This document shows, one piece after another, positions 1 to 5,978 of a stretch of 6,449 bases of DNA. Under the pieces are notes generated by a model, which was not told the DNA's origin, searched no databases, and saw nothing but the letters and a program-made list of their open reading frames with translations. The translations under genes and the position numbers were made by a program. The stretch spans positions 9,897 to 16,345 of the forward strand of contig PAHQ01000015.1 of NCBI GenBank assembly GCA_002705125.1. The letters run 5' to 3'. Each line of letters opens with the position of its first letter. Positions within the stretch are counted from its first letter, which is position 1. The stretch comes from Verrucomicrobiales bacterium. GTDB taxonomy: Bacteria > Verrucomicrobiota > Verrucomicrobiia > Verrucomicrobiales > DEV007.

Positions 1-30
1 AACAAATTGATAAATCTTACTTTTGTAGGA

Positions 31-58
31 TTGACAAGATAAACTAAAAAATTAAAGT
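31..58 (+). promoter_or_regulatory. Candidate sigma70-type promoter for htpG
   Basis: A perfect -35 hexamer TTGACA lies at 31-36, followed after 16 bp by TAAAGT (53-58), which matches four of the six positions of the -10 consensus. Transcription would then start at about 65, almost at the ATG at 67, giving a leaderless or near-leaderless mRNA. This fits the absence of a Shine-Dalgarno. A weaker alternative is TTACTT (17-22) with TAAACT (40-45), which would leave a leader of roughly 15 nt. The region is AT-rich, so chance matches are likely. Confidence 0.3.
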
Positions 59-66
59 CTCGCAAA

Positions 67-1908
67 ATGGGTAAAGAAAATAAAAAACAAGAATTTCAAG
101 CTGAAGTACAACAACTACTAGATATTGTAATTAATTCTCTGTACACAGATAAGGAAATTTTCATCAGAGAACTTGTTTCAAATGCCGCTGATGCATTAGA
201 GAAATTGAAACACACTGAGCTCACAGGCAACAAAATTTCTGATCCTGATTTAGAACTTAAAATAGTCATTGATACTGACGAAGAAAACAAAACAATCACC
301 ATCACTGATCATGGGATTGGCATGACTGAAGACGAGCTTATTGAGAACCTAGGTACTATTGCTCATTCTGGGTCAAAGAAGTTTGTAAAATCAATATCAG
401 AGTCCGAGCAAAAAGAAACTAACCTTATAGGGCAATTCGGTGTTGGCTTTTATAGCGCTTTCATGGTGAGCGATCATGTTTCAGTCAGCACGAAATCATG
501 GAAAGAGAAAGCATCAAGCCATAAATGGGAAAGCGATGGCAAGACAGGTTATGAAATAACCAATACTGAAAATCAAGAAAGAGGGACTTGTATAATTATA
601 AAATTACTAGATGAACATGAAGAGTTTTCCAAAGAACAAAAAGTAAAAGAAGTCCTTGAAAGTTACTCCAGTTTTGTTCCTTATCCGATAATTCTAAATG
701 GAGAAAGAGTTAATAACATCGAAGCATTATGGATGAAGTCGAAGTCTGAAATTTCAGACGAAGACTACAATGAATTTTATAAATTTGCCGCTAAAGCTTT
801 TGACGAACCAAGGTACAGGCTTCATTTCAGTGCAGACGCTCCGTTAATGATTAACTCTCTCCTATTTGTGCCAAATGAAAATCCTGAAAAACTCGGCTTT
901 GGGCAAACGGATCCTGGTGTCGCTCTTTATTGCAATAAAGTTTTAATAGACGGTCAACCCAAAGGCCTACTGCCTGACTGGTTAAGATTCCTCAAAGGGG
1001 TCATTGATAGCGAAGATTTACCTCTGAATATTTCTCGCGAAACCATGCAAGACAGTGCATTAATACGAAAACTTAATAGACTAATTACTAAAAGGTTCAT
1101 CAAGCTTTTAGATAGAGAGTCTAGTTCTAATAATGACGAATATACTACTTTTTATGATCAGTTTCGTAACTTCATAAAAGAAGGAGTAATAACAGATACA
1201 GACCATCGTCAGGATCTCTCAAAATTATTAAGATTCGAATCATCAATGATCGACGAAGGAAAACTAACCAGTCTTGACGATTATTTAACTAGGATGAAAG
1301 AATCTCAGGATAAAATATATTTTCAAATCTCATCAGACAGAGAAAGTATTGAATCAGCACCTTACTTAGAAGCATTTAAAGCAAGAGGCATTGAAGTTTT
1401 ATTTCTTTACGAGGCAATTGACGAATACCTAGTTGGAAACCTGCCCAGTTACGAGGAAAAAGAGCTAGTTTCTATTGATAGAGCTGACCTAGAACTAGAA
1501 CAGATTGAAAATAATAAAAAAGGATTAGATGACCCATCAATGCTATCACTTTGTGAGTGGATGAAAGAAACTCTAGGTGAAAAAGTTGCTAAAGTTAAAT
1601 CAAGCACTCGACTAATTAATAGCCCAGCCGCAGCCTTGATTCCTGGGGGGACTATGAGTCCTCAAATGAAGCAAATGATGAAACAAATGAATCCAGATTT
1701 TTCTGGATCTGAGAATGTTGAGATTGAGTTAAATCCAAACCATGAACTAATTCAAAAACTTGAGTCGTCTCGAGAAGATCAACCTGAACTTGCAAAGATG
1801 ATTGCGGAACAAATCACAGACAATGCCTTACTTTCTGCAGGGTTGCTAGATAAAAGTAAGGGAATGGTCGATAGAGTTCATAATATAATGCTTAAGTCAT
1901 TAAGCTAG
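67..1908 (+). CDS. htpG: Molecular chaperone HtpG (Hsp90 family), complete
   Basis: Bacterial Hsp90, a cytosolic ATP-dependent dimeric chaperone that remodels late folding intermediates, often with DnaK. The 613 residues are close to the E. coli length (about 624), so the gene looks complete. The N-terminal GHKL ATPase domain shows the Hsp90 signature with catalytic Glu (FIRELVSNAADAL, residues 32-44, E35), the nucleotide-binding DHGIGM (81-86; His replaces the more usual Asn) and the glycine-rich lid segment IGQFGVGFYSAFMV (121-134). The middle domain carries LPLNISRETMQ (318-328), whose Arg324 matches the arginine that contacts the ATP gamma-phosphate in this family. The C-terminal dimerisation domain includes a Met-rich amphipathic stretch (MSPQMKQMMKQM, 530-541). 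The ATG at 67 fits the usual Hsp90 N-terminus, although no Shine-Dalgarno is visible before it. It appears to be a single gene, convergent with the small gene on its right. No CIRCE operator is seen in the 66 bp available. Identification is very secure. Confidence 0.98.
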   Translation: MGKENKKQEFQAEVQQLLDIVINSLYTDKEIFIRELVSNAADALEKLKHTELTGNKISDPDLELKIVIDTDEENKTITITDHGIGMTEDELIENLGTIAHSGSKKFVKSISESEQKETNLIGQFGVGFYSAFMVSDHVSVSTKSWKEKASSHKWESDGKTGYEITNTENQERGTCIIIKLLDEHEEFSKEQKVKEVLESYSSFVPYPIILNGERVNNIEALWMKSKSEISDEDYNEFYKFAAKAFDEPRYRLHFSADAPLMINSLLFVPNENPEKLGFGQTDPGVALYCNKVLIDGQPKGLLPDWLRFLKGVIDSEDLPLNISRETMQDSALIRKLNRLITKRFIKLLDRESSSNNDEYTTFYDQFRNFIKEGVITDTDHRQDLSKLLRFESSMIDEGKLTSLDDYLTRMKESQDKIYFQISSDRESIESAPYLEAFKARGIEVLFLYEAIDEYLVGNLPSYEEKELVSIDRADLELEQIENNKKGLDDPSMLSLCEWMKETLGEKVAKVKSSTRLINSPAAALIPGGTMSPQMKQMMKQMNPDFSGSENVEIELNPNHELIQKLESSREDQPELAKMIAEQITDNALLSAGLLDKSKGMVDRVHNIMLKSLS

Positions 1909-1980
1909 TATAATTATAAATATACGTGCTAAAGATCTCCTCTTGTTGATGAAGTCGAGATAATAAATAAAAAAATCTAA

Positions 1981-2187
1981 CTAAAGCCCCACAGGAGATA
2001 CTGAAGACGGAGGCGGAGGACTCTTATGAGATATCTTCTCAAGCTTTCTATGATCTTTATCTGAAACTTCCTTTAATTTCTCCAGATCCTCTCTTTCTGT
2101 TTCTAATTTTGTTTCCAGTGCATTAAGCCTCTGCTCAAAACTCTCAAGTCTGTCATCTATATTATTTGTTTCATTTTTATTAGACAT
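1981..2187 (-). CDS. Small coiled-coil protein, SlyX-like
   Basis: A 68-residue, highly charged protein with no signal peptide or membrane segment, so probably cytoplasmic. Residues about 12-52 form a predicted coiled coil with Leu/Phe spaced 3-4 apart (L14, F17, L21, L24, L28, L35, L38, L49) between Glu/Lys-rich positions. A proline run (SPPPP, 56-60) and a short hydrophobic tail follow. This layout (about 70 residues, N-terminal coiled coil, proline-rich C-terminus) resembles the SlyX family, whose function is poorly known, but the typical terminal PPHY is absent, so the family assignment is tentative. A strong Shine-Dalgarno (AAGGA, 7 nt before the ATG) supports both the gene and its start. 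It is a lone gene, convergent with htpG (72-bp gap) and divergent from the lipoprotein gene. Alternatively it is an unrelated small coiled-coil protein. Confidence 0.75.
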   Translation of the reverse strand: MSNKNETNNIDDRLESFEQRLNALETKLETEREDLEKLKEVSDKDHRKLEKISHKSPPPPSSVSPVGL

Positions 2188-2194
2188 TATTTTA

Positions 2195-2199
2195 TCCTT
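2195..2199 (-). promoter_or_regulatory. Ribosome binding site of the SlyX-like gene
   Basis: On the - strand the sequence reads AAGGA, then 7 nt (TAAAATA), then the ATG at 2187-2185. This is a near-consensus Shine-Dalgarno at a good spacing. It is the main non-homology evidence that the small ORF is translated, and it fixes its start. Confidence 0.6.
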
Positions 2200-2336
2200 T
2201 CTAGGCTTTTTATCCTATAGATCAAGGATCAATGAATCATCACCACTCCCTGACAGCGAATTACTTATGTTCCATGTAATTAAATTTAATAACTATTCAG
2301 AAATGAAACCAGAAAAAAATGATCAAAATTTTTTAA

Positions 2337-2350
2337 TTCAAATTTTTGAA
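2337..2350. repeat. Short palindrome in the intergenic region before the lipoprotein gene
   Basis: TTCAAA-TT-TTTGAA is a perfect inverted repeat with 6-bp arms and a 2-bp spacer, 50 bp upstream of the lipoprotein ATG and immediately left of a TTGATA hexamer (2354-2359) that could be a -35 element. It could be an operator for a dimeric regulator. The surrounding DNA is very AT-rich, so a chance palindrome is a real possibility. Confidence 0.25.
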
Positions 2351-2400
2351 CCCTTGATATATTTATAGATCCTGAACTCGAATAACTAAAATTCAACTAC

Positions 2401-2844
2401 ATGCTAAAAAACCTACTGAATCGTAGCTTAATTTTACTATTTCTCTTTTTTTTGTCTAGTTGTGCTAGGTATCAAAAACAATGGGATAAAGTACGAATAG
2501 AAAACAAAGAACCTCATTCTGGAATTTTAGGCGCTTGGACTGGAACTTGGAAAAGCGAACCTACCGGTCATAATGGGAGACTAAAATGTATCATTACAGA
2601 AAGTAATGAAGACGAATACGAATTCTATTATTGGGCAACCTGGGCAAAAGTTTTGAGCGGTGGATTTAGGACATCATGTAAAGTCAACAAAGAGGGTAAT
2701 TTATGGAAATTTAATGGCACTCAAAACCTTGGAGCTCTGGGTGGAAAATTTAGCCACGAAGGAAAAGCAACTAATAAAGAAATTAAAGCAACCTATAAAG
2801 CCGAACATGGAGATCACGGAATATTTATATTAACCCGCCCCTGA
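2401..2844 (+). CDS. Putative outer-membrane lipoprotein of unknown function, calycin-like
   Basis: A 147-residue protein with a classic lipoprotein signal: basic n-region (MLKNLLNR), hydrophobic core (SLILLFLFFL, 9-18) and lipobox L18-S19-S20-C21, so Cys21 should be lipidated and the mature protein is about 127 residues. Ala at +2 favours outer-membrane sorting under the E. coli rule. The mature part opens with GxWxGxW (GAWTGTW, 44-50), then GHNGRLKC (56-63), alternating aromatic strands (YEFYYWATWAKVL), NLGALGG (109-115), and a closing strand (GIFILTRP). This pattern suggests a small antiparallel beta-barrel of lipocalin/calycin type. I recall similar proteins in Planctomycetota and Verrucomicrobiota, all of unknown function. 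Cys63 and Cys93 could form a disulfide in the periplasm. No Shine-Dalgarno precedes the ATG, but the signal peptide requires a start here. It is convergent with the ATPase gene, 24 bp away. Ligand or role cannot be inferred. Confidence 0.85.
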   Translation: MLKNLLNRSLILLFLFFLSSCARYQKQWDKVRIENKEPHSGILGAWTGTWKSEPTGHNGRLKCIITESNEDEYEFYYWATWAKVLSGGFRTSCKVNKEGNLWKFNGTQNLGALGGKFSHEGKATNKEIKATYKAEHGDHGIFILTRP

Positions 2845-2868
2845 TCAAAGCAATAATTAAAGTATAGC

Positions 2869-5058
2869 TCAAGACATCGAACCAAAGTGAGAAAGTTTAG
2901 CTATTTCTTCCAATGTTGTATTTCCTAAAATAACTTGATTCAAGCCTTCTTGGTAAAGTGATAACACCCCCTGCTTCGCGGCTTCTTTTCTCATCTCGGC
3001 CATAGAAGCTCCAGATGACACCATTTCTGCGATTGTCTGATCCACTGAACACATTTCCATAATCGCAACCCTACCCAAAAATCCTGTGCCATTACATTCT
3101 TCACATCCTTCAGCCATAAAAATTGGATTATTTGTTGGCTCCTTAATGACCCCATTTCTATAAAATAATTCCTGAACTCGATCATTAACAGATATAGCTC
3201 TCTTACAATAACCACATAATTTTTTAACTAGTCTTTGTGCCTGGCTCATAGCAAGAGCATCTCCAAGTAAATACGGCTCAACACCCATTGAAATAAGTCT
3301 AGAAATAGCCCTTAGAGAATCATTAGCATGGAGAGTCGTTAAAACAAGGTGCCCTGTTAGAGCAGAATTAATTGCTGCTGTTGCCGTCTCTTCATCTCTT
3401 GACTCTCCAACTAAAATAACATCTGGATCAGCCCGTAATAATCCACGTAGACCTGTTGCAAAATCGATTCCATGAAATTCATCAGTTTGCGTTTGATTAA
3501 TACCTTCAATTTCATACTCAATCGGATCTTCTATTGTATGAATATTAATATCATCTGAATTTATGGAGTTAATAAATGCATATAAACTCGTAGTTTTTCC
3601 TGATCCAGTTGGCCCAGTCACTAACACTAAGCCCTGATCCCTATTCATCGTAGAACTTACAACGCCAGATTGTCTATCTGATAAATTGAGCTCACTTAGC
3701 TCCTTAATGCCATCTTGTTTGTCTAGGAACCTCATCGTTAACTTTTGATTCTCTTTTCGGCATGGCATTGCTGAAACTCGAACATCAATCCGCTTTCGCC
3801 CAATCTTCATTCCAAATCTTGCATCTTGAAGGTTTTGGTGTTGATGGCTCATATTTGAATAGTTCTTAAGAAGCGCAATAAATCTTGGTAATTGTTCCTC
3901 CGAACAAGAGTGAATTGTTTTAAGACTACCATCTACTCGCGCTCTAAACCTAGAAGTGTTAAAATATTTCTCTATGTGAAGATCTGAGCCTCTCTCTGAA
4001 ATCGCTTTAAAGAGAATCCACTTAATGACCTCTTCTGGAGATACATTAGGATTTAAAGGATTAATATTTACGATTTCTACTGGATCTATTTCCAATAAGT
4101 TCTGGTCCTCAGAGTAATACAACTCTCCCACTTCCAACGGACCTGATGACTTAAAAGTCATTCCTCTGTTTTTTGCTATTGCAGACCGAATCGAATCTGC
4201 ATCTGCAAGTATAGGAATAATCTCTATAGGATCATGCCCCTCAGACAACCATTCATCTTCAAATTTATAAATGTTAGGACTTTGACTTAAAAGGTAAAGA
4301 AAACTATCCGAATTATGTATTGGATACACAACGTGCTTTTCAAGGAGTTGTTCTGGAAATAAACTTTGAGGTGGAGCCTCTTCAGGATTAAAGCATTGTA
4401 TGTTCTTAAAAAGCTTAAAAAAGGCAACTCCGTAGTGTCGAGGTAAGCCTTTATAATCCTTCGGGCCTAAAATTTCATTACCTTCGTTTTCCCTAATCAG
4501 ATTATTCCATTTCTGCTTATCATCTAAAGATAGTGGGTAATTATCAATAAACCATTCAATAATTGAAATCGGATTTTGCCCAGCAGCCGGAAGATTAAAA
4601 TCATCCAAAGGACTGATAGCTGATAAGGGTTTATGATCAAGACGTGACAATAAATCCTCTAAAAGGCAGTGATACTTATCCCTATTGATGACAGTTTTAA
4701 CACAAAGAATATCTGGAATCCCCCAAGAATCCTCGTTCAGGGGATCATGATGAGCAATTATAATTAGTGGTCCCAGACTACCAACAGGAATCCATGGAAA
4801 ATCTCCAGATGGAACTCTGCCAAGTTTTCGAAGTATGTTCTCATTATCAGCGGTGCAGGAATCTCTCTTAAGATCCATAGGAATGAGCCCATTCTTGTAT
4901 GCAATTTCATCAATTGACTCCTCTGTATTTCTAGAATTCGCCTCATCAAATTCATCTTCTCCAATTGAATACTCTTTATAATCGGTTCCATCTGATTTGA
5001 TGAAATCTACAGTTTCATTTTTTGAGAATCGTTCGCAATCTTCAAGATCATACATCAT
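2869..5058 (-). CDS. GspE/PilB-family assembly ATPase with extended N-terminus
   Basis: Cytoplasmic hexameric ATPase that powers pseudopilus or type IV pilus assembly at the inner membrane. The C-terminal half is canonical: the Asp-rich N2 region GSDLHIE (357-363), Walker A GPTGSGKT (482-489), Asp box IHTIEDPIEYE (506-516), Walker B region LRADPDVILVGE (541-552), His box TGHLVLTTLH (568-577), and a tetracysteine zinc site (CGYC 615-618, CEEC 652-655), which marks GspE/PilB rather than PilT. All key residues are present. At 729 residues it is far longer than typical GspE/PilB (about 500-570). The extra length is N-terminal: an acidic stretch (1-52), then a segment at about 75-140 and another at about 235-300 that each look like diverged MshEN/T2SSE_N modules. 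The start is a tandem ATG-ATG with a Shine-Dalgarno 9 nt upstream. It is the last visible gene of the operon, 3 nt after a pseudopilin gene. GspE and PilB cannot be told apart from sequence alone, so no symbol is given. Confidence 0.95.
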   Translation of the reverse strand: MMYDLEDCERFSKNETVDFIKSDGTDYKEYSIGEDEFDEANSRNTEESIDEIAYKNGLIPMDLKRDSCTADNENILRKLGRVPSGDFPWIPVGSLGPLIIIAHHDPLNEDSWGIPDILCVKTVINRDKYHCLLEDLLSRLDHKPLSAISPLDDFNLPAAGQNPISIIEWFIDNYPLSLDDKQKWNNLIRENEGNEILGPKDYKGLPRHYGVAFFKLFKNIQCFNPEEAPPQSLFPEQLLEKHVVYPIHNSDSFLYLLSQSPNIYKFEDEWLSEGHDPIEIIPILADADSIRSAIAKNRGMTFKSSGPLEVGELYYSEDQNLLEIDPVEIVNINPLNPNVSPEEVIKWILFKAISERGSDLHIEKYFNTSRFRARVDGSLKTIHSCSEEQLPRFIALLKNYSNMSHQHQNLQDARFGMKIGRKRIDVRVSAMPCRKENQKLTMRFLDKQDGIKELSELNLSDRQSGVVSSTMNRDQGLVLVTGPTGSGKTTSLYAFINSINSDDINIHTIEDPIEYEIEGINQTQTDEFHGIDFATGLRGLLRADPDVILVGESRDEETATAAINSALTGHLVLTTLHANDSLRAISRLISMGVEPYLLGDALAMSQAQRLVKKLCGYCKRAISVNDRVQELFYRNGVIKEPTNNPIFMAEGCEECNGTGFLGRVAIMEMCSVDQTIAEMVSSGASMAEMRKEAAKQGVLSLYQEGLNQVILGNTTLEEIAKLSHFGSMS

Positions 5059-5061
5059 TTA

Positions 5062-5544
5062 TTATTTTCCTACCGGCTTATATCCTTTTTTAAACTCATA
5101 GTTTAAACCATAATCAGAACCATCTAGAGATAAGCGTATTCCTATTCCCTGCGAAGAAGGGTATATCAGTTCAAAAGAATACCCGTTCCACTTTATCCTA
5201 TATTCAGAAACATCTGAGCTCACTACAGGGTGCCAATCTTGTCTCATGTAGGGACTTCCTGGAGAAGGGGCTTCACCATCTCGCCACTGTAAAGTTCTTA
5301 CAATTTGTATTTCATCTCCCGCAAACGAATCATTTTTTGGGTGCTTAATTTTATAGTTAGACTGATTATGCTTCTTCAAAGATCCATTAAGATTCTCAAC
5401 AAAATCACGTGCAAGAACATCCTTTGAACTGGGAAGCAGGCCACCCAATTGAGGGATAGCTATACTCGTTATTATTCCTATCATAGAAACAACAATCAAT
5501 AGCTCTAAAATACTAAAACCTTCCAACCTTGAATAGCTTTTCAT
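5062..5544 (-). CDS. Type II secretion/type IV pilus-like pseudopilin with lineage-specific C-terminal domain
   Basis: A 160-residue prepilin-like protein. The short leader MKSYSRLEG ends at a standard prepilin peptidase site, G9|F10, followed by SILELLIVVSMIGIITSIAIP, with Glu5 of the mature protein (E14) present. The hydrophobic helix therefore fits filament packing and membrane anchoring before assembly. The globular part is not that of GspG, H, I, J or K as I know them. It holds VRTLQWRDGEAPSPGSPYMR, then YRIKWNGYSFELIYPSSQGIGIRLSLDGSDYG and ends GYKPVG, probably a beta-rich domain. I recall this tail in Verrucomicrobiota pseudopilins. The gene starts 21 nt after the upstream pseudopilin and ends 3 nt before the ATPase start, so the operon pairs it with its motor. 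There is no clear Shine-Dalgarno. The start is fixed by the leader length. The role as a pseudopilin is secure; the exact subunit position in the filament is unknown. Confidence 0.92.
   Translation of the reverse strand: MKSYSRLEGFSILELLIVVSMIGIITSIAIPQLGGLLPSSKDVLARDFVENLNGSLKKHNQSNYKIKHPKNDSFAGDEIQIVRTLQWRDGEAPSPGSPYMRQDWHPVVSSDVSEYRIKWNGYSFELIYPSSQGIGIRLSLDGSDYGLNYEFKKGYKPVGK
5068..5072 (-). promoter_or_regulatory. Ribosome binding site of the assembly ATPase gene
   Basis: TAGGA on the - strand sits 9 nt before the first of two tandem ATG codons (5058-5056 and 5055-5053), inside the last codons of the upstream pseudopilin gene. Its position supports the long form of the ATPase, including the acidic N-terminus, over an internal start such as Met61, and suggests translational coupling. 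Confidence 0.5.
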
Positions 5545-5565
5545 ATCTGTTCAGAATTTAATCGA

Positions 5566-5976
5566 CTAATAAATAATCTCTCCCCGAGGACCACTTAAGG
5601 ATACCTTGCCCAATGGCTCTATGATATTGGGAATGTCTATTCTATACCCAAGAGGCATGTATTGATCTAGGTTAGCAGGAGCAAAAGCTAAATATGATGC
5701 CAATAAGGCATACCTATCCTGGTTTGTAGTACTCCTTTCCCAGTACTCAGCAACATTCTCACGGCCATTTGACTGCAGCAATGTAACCAAAGCGATATTT
5801 AATGCCTCAGCTCTTGAAATTGCTAAATTAGTTTCAGAATCCTGCTTTACAGCGACTATGTTTGGCATTGCCAAAAACGTAATAATTCCAATTATCGCTA
5901 CTGCTGCAAGAACCTCTACAAGTGAAAAAGCTCTAAACTGAAGATTCCACATTTTGAAATTTTTATTACCTTTCAT
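5566..5976 (-). CDS. Prepilin-like pseudopilin with Ala at the -1 cleavage position
   Basis: A 136-residue prepilin-like protein. A basic leader of 16 residues (MKGNKNFKMWNLQFRA) precedes FSLVEVLAAVAIIGIITFLAMP, with the conserved Glu5 of the mature form (E21). The residue before the predicted cut is Ala16 rather than the usual Gly, a substitution that prepilin peptidases sometimes tolerate. After the helix come an amphipathic alpha segment (about 45-70) and a short domain containing YALLASYLAFAP and ending GEIIY. No Cys or calcium-loop signature of GspG is evident. It shares the helix pattern and a QDS motif with the pseudopilin just upstream, suggesting paralogy. The ATG follows the upstream TAA after only 2 nt (TAATCATG), pointing to translational coupling, and no Shine-Dalgarno is seen. 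An internal start at Met9 would leave an 8-residue leader and cannot be excluded. Which filament subunit it is remains unknown. Confidence 0.88.
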   Translation of the reverse strand: MKGNKNFKMWNLQFRAFSLVEVLAAVAIIGIITFLAMPNIVAVKQDSETNLAISRAEALNIALVTLLQSNGRENVAEYWERSTTNQDRYALLASYLAFAPANLDQYMPLGYRIDIPNIIEPLGKVSLSGPRGEIIY

Positions 5977-5978
5977 GA

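Noticed and set aside
1..66. CIRCE-type heat-shock operator upstream of htpG
   Set aside because: No TTAGCACTC/GAGTGCTAA half-sites are present in the available 66 bp.
96..305. 69-codon ORF on the - strand inside htpG
   Set aside because: Antisense shadow of the highly conserved Hsp90 ATPase domain; low-complexity Ser-rich translation with no domain.
1935..1961. Imperfect inverted repeat (ATCTC...GAGAT) between htpG and the SlyX-like gene as a terminator
   Set aside because: The stem is interrupted by mismatches and no T-run follows it in either direction, so it does not fit an intrinsic terminator.
2232..2279. 15-codon + strand ORF (MNHHHSLTANYLCSM) preceded by AAGGA, resembling a His-rich leader peptide
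   Set aside because: Too short to support, no attenuator-type hairpin or histidine gene downstream, and the triplet His run can arise by chance.
2864..2904. ATAGCT/AGCTAT inverted repeat at the convergent end of the lipoprotein and ATPase genes
   Set aside because: Only 6-bp arms with a 29-nt loop and largely inside the ATPase coding sequence; not convincing as a terminator.
2991..3215. 74-codon ORF on the - strand within the ATPase gene
   Set aside because: Out-of-frame shadow of the ATPase zinc-site region, which is clearly coding in the main frame.
4764..4991. 75-codon ORF on the - strand within the ATPase N-terminal region
   Set aside because: Alternative-frame shadow; the main frame has the ribosome binding site and continues unbroken into the canonical ATPase.
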